Assembly (NCBI RefSeq): GCF_037176765.1
Contig: NC_090025.1
Location: 76,051,545-76,115,544, forward strand
Direction: 5' to 3'
DNA: 64,000 nucleotides
Source of the DNA: Anolis sagrei
Taxonomy: Eukaryota; Chordata; Lepidosauria; Squamata; Anolidae
The first letter of the stretch is position 1, and each line of letters starts with the position of its first letter. Below, one piece after another: positions 57,801-64,000 of the stretch. Both the position numbers and the translations under genes were made by a program. The notes beneath the pieces are model-generated. The model was not told the DNA's origin and searched no databases. It saw only the letters and a program-made list of their open reading frames with translations.

Positions 57801-59086
57801 CTCTCACAGTTAGGAAGTTCTTCCTAATGTTCAGGTGGATTCTCCTTTCCTGTAGTTCTATGTCCTAATCTTCAGGGCAGCAGAAAACAAGCCTGCTCCT
57901 TCCTCTCTATGACTTCCTCTCACATATTTATACATGGCTATTGGCTATGGCTATTGGAGCCCCTGGTGGCGCAGTGGGTTAAAGCACTGAGCTGCTGAGC
58001 TTGTTGATCGAAAGGTCGCAGGTTTGATTCCGGGGAGCGGCGTGAGCTTCCGCTGTCAGCCCTAGCTTCTGCCAACCTAGCAGTTCGAAAGCATGCAAAT
58101 GTGAGTAGATCAATAGGTACTGCTCCGGCGGGAAGGTAACGGCGCTCCATGCAGTCATGCCGGCCACATGACCTTGGAGGTGTCTACGGACAATGCTGGC
58201 TCTTCGGCTTAGAAATGGAGATGAGCACCACACCCCAGAGTCAGACATGACTGGACTTAATGTCAGGGGACTACCTTTACCTTTTTTTTACCATGTCTCC
58301 TCTCAGTCTTCTCTTCTGCAGGCTAAACATGCCCAACTCTTTAGGCTGCTCCTCATAGGGCTTGTTCTCCAGACCCTTGATCATTTTAGTTGCCCTCCTC
58401 TGGACACATTCCAGCTTGTGAACACCTTCCTTCAATTGTGGTGCCCAAAATTGGACACAGTATTCCAGGTGTGGTCTGACCAAGGCAGAATAGAGGGGTA
58501 GCATGGCTTCCCTGGATCTAGACACTGTACTCCTATTTATACAGGCCAAAATCCCATTGGCTTTTTAGCTGCCACATCACATTGTTGGCTCATGTTCAAC
58601 TTGTCGTCTATGGGGCTCTAAGATCCTTTTCACCCATACTGCTGTCGAGCCAGGCATCCCCCATTCTGTATCTTTGCATTTCTTTTTTTCTGCCTAAGTG
58701 GAGTATTTTGCATTTGTCTCTGTTAAACTTCAATTTGCTGGTTTTGGCTCATTTCTCAATCTGTTAAGATCATTTTAAATTCTGCTCCAATCTTCTGGAG
58801 TATTGGCGACCTATTAGAAAAATCAGCCTGTTGCCTGCAGCAAGACTGTAATCTAAGAAATATATGTGGAATTTTAACTCAAGAAACTGAACTGTGAACT
58901 AATCAATGTCCAGCTCACATTTAACATTCAAAATGAACTCACCTGGTGATTTTGGGTAAATAGCAATCTCTTGTTCATTTGTGTTTCCCCTTCATTCTAC
59001 AATACATCTAGGATATCTACTTGCCTTGAAGGTAATGATAATTGCTGATATAACATTAATAAAGTACTTGGAATATTCAGAACAAG

Positions 59087-59122
<36 letters not shown>

Positions 59123-61794
59123 CACAAACATCTCTGTATTCTGAGTACTGTACTGAATTTGCTCTGCTTTGGCATTGGACAGATTTCAGGAAATTTGTGG
59201 GTTGCAAGTATCTTTATGCAAATCAGTTCAATAGCAAAGAGATAATTAATCACTTAATCATTACCTCTATTAATTTCCCCCAGCATATTAAGATTTAATT
59301 AATTTGAAAATGTATGCATGTTTAAAATTAGGTTTCGAGACTACTGCAATCCATTCTTGCAGCAGTTTGTTTTTCAGCCTCAAATACTTTTGTTGTATTT
59401 GCCCTTTGTGAAGTGGAAACATGGAAACATGAAGCTTCCATTGTGATCTCAGACTATACATGAGGATCTGCACCGCAAACCTTGGAAAACATGTTGAAAA
59501 CAGGCACACTCTGTTATGATCTCAGTTTATAGTGAAAACTCTATGGTGGGCAAACTAAGAATTGAAGGGTGGTCAGAATATTACGGAAAATAAATTATTG
59601 AACTGTAGAGTTAGAGTGACAATCTGGTCAAGTCTCTCAACTTAGGCCAGAAAATCCAGGGAGTTCTTAATGGTTGTCCAGACAACGTTGGAAAACACTG
59701 AGCAATGGACAGCTTACTCCTCACTCTAGTAATTGTTTGCCTTCTTGCTCTTGCCATAAAAGATGCTCCAGTTATTCATCTGTAATCAGCTGTCTTACAA
59801 CTTGAGCCTGTGATATAATTACGGTACTATATTTTGCAAAGCAAAAAAGAGGGTACATCTTCCTGCTGCTTCAATCCACTGATCGCTAAGGCTCTTATCA
59901 TATTTCTACTATATAAACCCCAGCATTGGCACTACCATTCCATAGTGGTGGGATTGTATGCTGTGTGATGTAAGAGGCTAAGAGGATGGCAGTGTAGATC
60001 CAGCCCCTGTCTTCCTGTTGGAGCTCAGCCTGTGATTGTGTTTAAGGATTAGGGTGCTTTGGATGTGGGGAATGACAATGAAGTTCATGAAGGTCATGGT
60101 GTTTCCAATTATATTGATGTAGAGAACGACCAGGAGATCCCTGTTCAAAGTATATTTTCTCATGAGAATGTTCCTGAAGAGTGTTGTAATGATGGTGTGC
60201 TCCCTGAATTGCTACCAGAGAATTCCCATGATTTGGAGCTCGAGAACAGCTCTGCACCTGGCTCAGCTGCAGAAATTAATGAGCAAATAGATAGATGGGA
60301 TGTTATTAGTCAGAATAGGAAAGCAGACCAATCTCTTAGGTGTTCTGCCAGGCTCAAAGAAAGAATGATAAGGGATTCAAAGCTAAAACGAAACCAATTT
60401 CTGGCCGTTTGGGACATAGCATAATGAGGAGATAAAAGTTCCAAGTACAGGATCTGTAGTCAGATGAAGCATCATTTGGAATCAAGTCAAAACCTCGTTC
60501 CTGTTCCTTGGAAGCCTTGTTTTGGAAAGATTCATGGGTTAAGTGCCTTTGATTCATGTTTTCAACTCTTGAATTTTATGACCATGTGTTAAGTGCCTTG
60601 GATGCATGTTTCCAGTTTTTGGATTTTACTATAGAAGTTTCTGCCTTTGTTTTTCATTATCTTTGATGGACTAATTTCCTGGACGATTTGTTCCGGCTTA
60701 TCTTATCTTATTTATTTATTTAGAACTTTTATATTCCGGTCTTCTCGACCTCCGCAGAGGGACTCAGGCCGGCAAACAACAGAAAATGCATACACAAGTA
60801 AACTAATAACATAATAACACCATAATATCGTAAAATACACCTAATTGGATTTACCTATTCCTTTGAAGTGCTTTTTACTATTACTGCTTTTTAATTATCT
60901 TCAGTAAACAGATTGCATTTCTACTCAACCGTGTGGTGTTTAAAGTCAGAGGGCTTTTCCTGGTCTGGAGTGCAACACTTCCTTCTGCTGACATCTCGCC
61001 CTCTGTCTCTCCCCCTTCCTCTCTGAGTAGTTTGCTGAGCTGTCCTTTGCCCCTTTTGCTAGTAGAGTTCTTGTTAAAGCTGGCAAGACTTTAATAAGAC
61101 CATGTCAGCTGGCAAGAGGTGAATCAGCAGTGAACATTTTAAAAAATATTACCTGGAAAGAAAAACAGGGTGTATCATAGCAGTATACCAACCTCACCCT
61201 CAGGCGCAGAAAAGAACAAGACATTGCCCTCTTTAAGTATTTGAAGAATGCTATTATGTCTCCTCATAATATTTTATCTCCAAGCTGAAAATGTTCAGCC
61301 CTCAACTTTCCTGACCATTTTTGTTTTCCTCCTGTGGTCTTGTTCCAATTTGCCTATATCCTTCTTTCAACTCAGTGTCACCATCCCTCAGTCCTTATTT
61401 ACTTCTGAAAATAAATTTCCATAGAACATGAACCCAATTTCCTTGATTTTGTGAATAATGATCAGAATTGTTAATTTTAAATTCTGCTTTTGTTGCTTTC
61501 TTTTTCAGGGCTTGTTTCGATGAACTTCAAAGTAATAATTTACAAATGTGGTTTATTTTTGACTACATATCAGATGTTATTTATGTTGCTGACATGTTTG
61601 TAAGAACCAGGACAGGTAAGAGCATCTTCTTTTCAATTATTCCGTCAGTAAGTTTTTCTTTGCATCAAGGATTTTAGAAAGTACTTTAAGAGGCCAATAA
61701 CAAAGAACATATAATCTGGCAATACTTTGTGTTGGAAGGAATAAGTACATTGTTGGAAGTATCCTTGCAAAAAGATATTTCTTAATAGGATTAC

Positions 61795-61837
<43 letters not shown>

Positions 61838-64000
61838 ACTTTATTTATATTCAGCTCTGTCTCCCTGAAGGGGAGTGGATTACAACATACACAGATAGAC
61901 AAACATTCAATGACTTTAATACAGTGAAATAACAATGACACACAAATACACAGAACAAAGGTAAAGGTTTCCCCTTTCATCTCTGGCTTTAGAGGCGGTG
62001 CTCAACTTCAGCCATTTCCAAGTTGAGGAGCCTTTTGTTTATAGACACTTCGTGGTCGTGTTGCTTGCATGGCTGCATGAGCGCCTTTATTGCCTTCCCG
62101 CTGATGTGGTACCTATTGATCTACTCACATTTTCATCTTTTCAAACTGCTACGTTGGCAGGAGCTAGGACTAATAGTGGGAGCTCGCCCCAACTCATGGC
62201 TTCAAACTGCCGATCTTTAGGTCAGCAGATTTAACAGCTCAACGGTTTAACCTGTTGCGCCACTGTGGTGAATATCAACACAGTGGAGTTGATATTCTTA
62301 GTAGTTTCCAATCTAGTTAGGAATCCTTATCAAAGATATAGTGTTTCTATTCACCTGCTGCAACAGTTCATTCTATCACCCAAATGTGATGAATTATAAC
62401 TCTTATAATCTCAACCAGCACAACCATTGGCTATGCTCATTGGGGATGACGGGGATAATAATCCAACACATCTGAGGAGGCACTAGATTGGGGATATTTG
62501 TTCTGTACTGATGATCTAATAGTAACATCCCTCACTGGCAACCACTCAAGGCTGCCTCTTCCAATAGCATTTATCAGAACATATTTTTGTTGCATCTATT
62601 GAATAGGAGTAATAGCTCATTTATTTATTTTAGAAAATATACAAAGTTTGATTTCAAATTTAAGAGTTATTATCATAGGTCAACTCAGATTGAAGCCTAA
62701 ACATGGGGCTTTGCTAGAGAGCTCTGTTATGGTTGATGGGACTAGACTAGAGCTATTTCACATTTTTTTCAACATTTTTTTCAACAAACTACAAAACAGG
62801 ATTCCATAGGATGAAATCACAATCATGTAGCATCAAGATCCTATAATTCGATAATACAGATGTATATTTGTATTTGCTCTTTGTCACATCAATTAAAATA
62901 AAAAAGAAAAACATCAGGAATTCTTTTATTTATATTTCATTTTAGGGTACCTGGAACAAGGTTTGTTGGTGAAAGAAGACGTGAAACTTAAGAAAAGATA
63001 TAAAGGAACAGTTCAATTTAAATTAGATGTACTTTCCATCATACCAACTGATTTACTTTATTTTAAATTAGGGTTGAACTACCCTGAAATAAGAATAAAC
63101 AGGTTACTTAGAATATCTCGTTTGTTTGAATTCTTCCAGCAAACGGAGACGAGAACAAGTTACCCAAATATCTTCAGGATCTCGAATCTTGTAATGTATA
63201 TTATAATTATTATCCACTGGAATGCATGTATCTATTTCTCACTCTCTAAAGCCATTGGCTTTGGTACAGACACATGGGTCTATCCTAATATTACCCATCC
63301 TGAATTTGGTCGACTTGCTAGAAAATATGTATATAGCCTCTACTGGTCAACATTGACTCTAACAACTATTGGCGAAACACCTCCTCCTGTGAGAGATGTA
63401 GAATATGTTTTTGTTGTTGTTGACTTCTTAGTTGGTGTGTTAATTTTTGCTACGATTGTTGGTAATATTGGTTCTATGATCTCTAACATGAATGCTGCCC
63501 GAGAAGAATTTCAAGCAAGGATTGACGCCATCAAGCAATACATGCAATTTCGGAACGTGAGCAAAGATTTAGAAAAAAGAGTTATCAAGTGGTTTGATTA
63601 TTTGTGGACAAATAAGAAGGCAGTGGATGAAAGAAAAGTCCTGAAGTTTCTTCCAGATAAATTAAGAGCAGAAATTGCCATTAATGTTCATCTAGAAACG
63701 TTGAAGAAAGTCCGAATCTTTGCTGATTGTGAAGCTGGTCTGTTGGTTGAACTAGTTTTAAAACTACAGCCTCAGGTATACAGTCCTGGAGATTATATCT
63801 GCCGCAAAGGTGACATTGGACGAGAAATGTACATTATCAAAGAAGGCAAACTTGCCGTGGTAGCTGACGACGGAGTCACTCAGTTTGTCGTCTTAAGCGA
63901 TGGCAGCTACTTTGGTGAGATTAGCATTCTTAACATTAAAGGCAGCAAAGCTGGAAATCGGAGGACAGCCAACATCAGAAGCATTGGCTATTCAGATTTG
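51765..64000 (+). CDS. CNGA1: CNGA1, rod cyclic-nucleotide-gated channel alpha subunit (5' part, runs off window)
   Basis: Pore-forming subunit of the cGMP-gated cation channel in rod outer segments, the effector of phototransduction. Exons 51765-51877 (from ATG), 56216-56317, 57315-57422, 61509-61615 and 62946-64000+ join in phase into 495 codons. The N-terminus reads GVIETHHAH, resembling bird CNGA1. Next come a Lys/Glu-rich linker, S1 ([16 protein letters not shown]), S2-S4 and the pore [16 protein letters not shown] with the selectivity-filter Glu near residue 287. Then follow the C-linker ([12 protein letters not shown]) and the cyclic-nucleotide domain with FGEISIL and the cGMP-contacting RRTAN near residue 483. 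The window ends inside that domain. The linker between residues 38 and 72 is shorter than in human, so one small exon may be missed or absent. Confidence 0.96.
52008..52157. mobile_element. hAT-like MITE (CCTTCCACACAG family) in CNGA1 intron
   Basis: GCCCTTCCACATAGCAATAT left, TTATTCAGCTGTGTGGAAGG right. Confidence 0.82.
52158..52492. other. CNGA1 intron, unique
   Basis: No feature recognised. Confidence 0.4.
52493..53368 (+). mobile_element. Unclassified interspersed element (family X), long copy
   Basis: Starts ACTAGTCGTCCCCTGACACG CGTTGCTGTGG and ends CGAACATTACGTTTTTATTT ATATAGATA, without obvious inverted repeats. The middle (52.83-53.23 kb) has GTTGGTCATGGGGGTTCTGT and CTCTTTGATTGTAGGTGAAC blocks also found inside the SPIN-type copies. 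Class not determined. Confidence 0.55.
53527..53640 (+). mobile_element. Penelope-like element end, short copy
   Basis: CTGAAGA at 53546-53552, loop CATAGAT, GAAATGTC at 53573-53580, then GGAGAGAATGC and ACCATGGCCATACAACCCGG. All hammerhead core positions are present, with a weaker stem II. Confidence 0.6.
53641..54560. other. CNGA1 intron, no clear feature
   Basis: Searched for the missing N-terminal linker exon (an LPGA-type motif seen in other CNGA1 proteins) and did not find it. Confidence 0.35.
54594..54913 (+). mobile_element. Sauria-type SINE
   Basis: Box A-like TGGTGGCACAGTGAGC, box B GGTTCGAATCC near 54.65 kb, body ATGCAAATGTGAGTAGATCA, and BovB-like 3' end TTAATGTCAGGGGACAAC. Confidence 0.88.
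54922..55221 (+). mobile_element. hAT MITE (CAGAGGCGGCCC ends), 8-bp TSD
   Basis: Termini CAGAGGCGGCCCTA and TGAGCCGCCCCTG are inverted repeats; exact target duplication CCTATGTG at 54914-54921 and 55222-55229. The interior matches the module shared with SPIN-type copies (GTTCAGAATGCTCTTTGATT). Confidence 0.9.
55335..56176 (+). mobile_element. L2 LINE ORF2 C-terminus and 3' tail
   Basis: GGGCTGCCCTTGAAGACGGT through GGTGGGGACGAGGGAGAGGG to GTAAGCCGCCCCGAGTCCCT and a (TTC)n end. It ends about 40 bases before a CNGA1 exon. Confidence 0.88.
56216..56317 (+). CDS. CNGA1: CNGA1 exon: charged linker
   Basis: Acceptor CTTCTTCCAG, donor GTAAGT, 102 bp. Lys/Glu-rich ([26 protein letters not shown]), as in the N-terminal cytosolic region of CNGA1. 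A long L2 tail ends about 40 bases before it. Confidence 0.88.
56318..57314. other. CNGA1 intron, unique
   Basis: A (GT)n stretch near 56.49 kb; otherwise nothing recognised. Confidence 0.4.
57315..57422 (+). CDS. CNGA1: CNGA1 exon: S1
   Basis: Acceptor CACTATTTAG, donor GTATGG, 108 bp. Reads [20 protein letters not shown] and [15 protein letters not shown]. Confidence 0.96.
57615..57940 (-). mobile_element. CR1 LINE 3' end, antisense, first part
   Basis: ATCATAGAATCAGAGAATCA, TCATGGGCCATCCAGTCCAA, CTTCCTAATGTTCAGGTGGA. It continues after the Sauria SINE at 58284. Confidence 0.88.
57955..58283 (+). mobile_element. Sauria-type SINE, best copy
   Basis: tRNA-like head with box A GTGGCGCAGTGGGTTAAAG and box B-like GGTTTGATTCC, body CTTCTGCCAACCTAGCAGTT, ATGCAGTCATGCCGGCCACA, and BovB-like 3' end ACTTAATGTCAGGGGACTAC. 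It is inserted in a CR1 copy. Confidence 0.92.
58284..58810 (-). mobile_element. CR1 LINE ORF2 C-terminal part, antisense
   Basis: Minus-strand reading gives [39 protein letters not shown] and [15 protein letters not shown], a clear CR1 signature. It then continues into the RT-proximal region. Confidence 0.92.
58811..59950. other. CNGA1 intron
   Basis: (CT)n(AT)n microsatellite at 59086-59121. No other feature recognised. Confidence 0.45.
59950..60960 (+). mobile_element. Fossil retroelement-like repeat with acidic ORF, copy 2
   Basis: An ORF of about 120 codons (60059-60424), acidic and then basic near its end ([17 protein letters not shown]), followed by T-rich non-coding DNA, parallels 18330-19170. 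An L2 tail is inserted at about 60710-60850. Family unresolved; it looks broken and old. Confidence 0.4.
60710..60850 (-). mobile_element. L2 tail, antisense
   Basis: TTATTTATTTATTTAGAACT, TTCTCGACCTCCGCAGAGGG, ACTCAGGCCGGCA. Confidence 0.7.
60961..61508. other. CNGA1 intron, unique
   Basis: No feature recognised. Confidence 0.4.
61509..61615 (+). CDS. CNGA1: CNGA1 exon: S1-S2
   Basis: Acceptor TTTTTCAG, donor GTAAGA, 107 bp. Reads [19 protein letters not shown] and [14 protein letters not shown]. Confidence 0.96.
61796..61955 (-). mobile_element. (ATA)n tract and L2 tail, antisense
   Basis: About thirteen ATA units, then CACTTTATTTATATTCAGCT and CTCCCTGAAGGGGAGTGGAT. Confidence 0.8.
61957..62267 (-). 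mobile_element. Sauria-type SINE, antisense
   Basis: AAAGGTAAAGGTTTCCCC at the 3' end, GTACCTATTGATCTACTCAC in the body, and GTTTAACCTGTTGCGCCAC (box A complement) at the right. Confidence 0.88.
62372..62500. mobile_element. hAT-like MITE remnant
   Basis: TAACTCTTATAATCTCAACC, a GGCTATGCTCATTGGGGATG core and CCAACACATCTGAGGAGGC resemble the copy at 14861-14985. Confidence 0.45.
62946..64000 (+). CDS. CNGA1: CNGA1 large exon: S3 to cyclic-nucleotide domain (open at window end)
   Basis: Acceptor CATTTTAG. 1055 bases without a stop encode [17 protein letters not shown], the S4 segment ([17 protein letters not shown]), the pore, S6 ([19 protein letters not shown]), the C-linker and the cyclic-nucleotide-binding fold up to RSIGYSDL. 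Confidence 0.97.

Overview
This is vertebrate nuclear DNA from a squamate reptile, most likely an iguanian lizard close to Anolis. The evidence is the repeat mix: Sauria-type tRNA SINEs, a BovB LINE, L2, CR1 and L1 fragments, an RTE-like LINE, Penelope-like ends, SPIN-type hAT elements and many hAT MITEs, all around three spliced host genes. The species call is inference; the gene calls rest on exon translations with intact splice sites and matching phases.

Layout. (1) 1-4.8 kb, + strand: the last three coding exons and 3' UTR of a TEC-family tyrosine kinase that matches TEC rather than TXK. (2) 4.9-13.7 kb: intergenic DNA with a BovB fragment, long purine-only tracts, a diverged ~360 bp duplication and a fold-back repeat. 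(3) 13.9-42.5 kb, - strand: a complete NIPAL1 gene with six coding exons, 411 codons, a CpG-rich promoter and exon 1 near 42.3 kb, a 16.9 kb first intron full of repeats, and a probable 2.4 kb 3' UTR. (4) 42.6-51.7 kb: intergenic CR1, L1, L2, RTE-like and SPIN copies. (5) 51.76-64.0 kb, + strand: the 5' four coding exons and most of the large pore/cyclic-nucleotide exon of CNGA1, the rod photoreceptor channel; it runs off the window.

The order kinase(+), NIPAL1(-), CNGA1(+) matches the human 4p12 block, except that TXK, which lies between TEC and NIPAL1 in human, has no visible exon here. The three genes are not an operon or pathway; they are a conserved neighbourhood (lymphoid kinase signalling, Mg2+ transport, phototransduction).

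I found no clearly new gene system. The best leads are hammerhead-ribozyme-like cores in the Penelope-like ends, SPIN elements with 8-bp target duplications, an internal module shared by elements with different termini, a G/C-tract hAT MITE, the apparent TXK gap and the short CNGA1 N-terminus.
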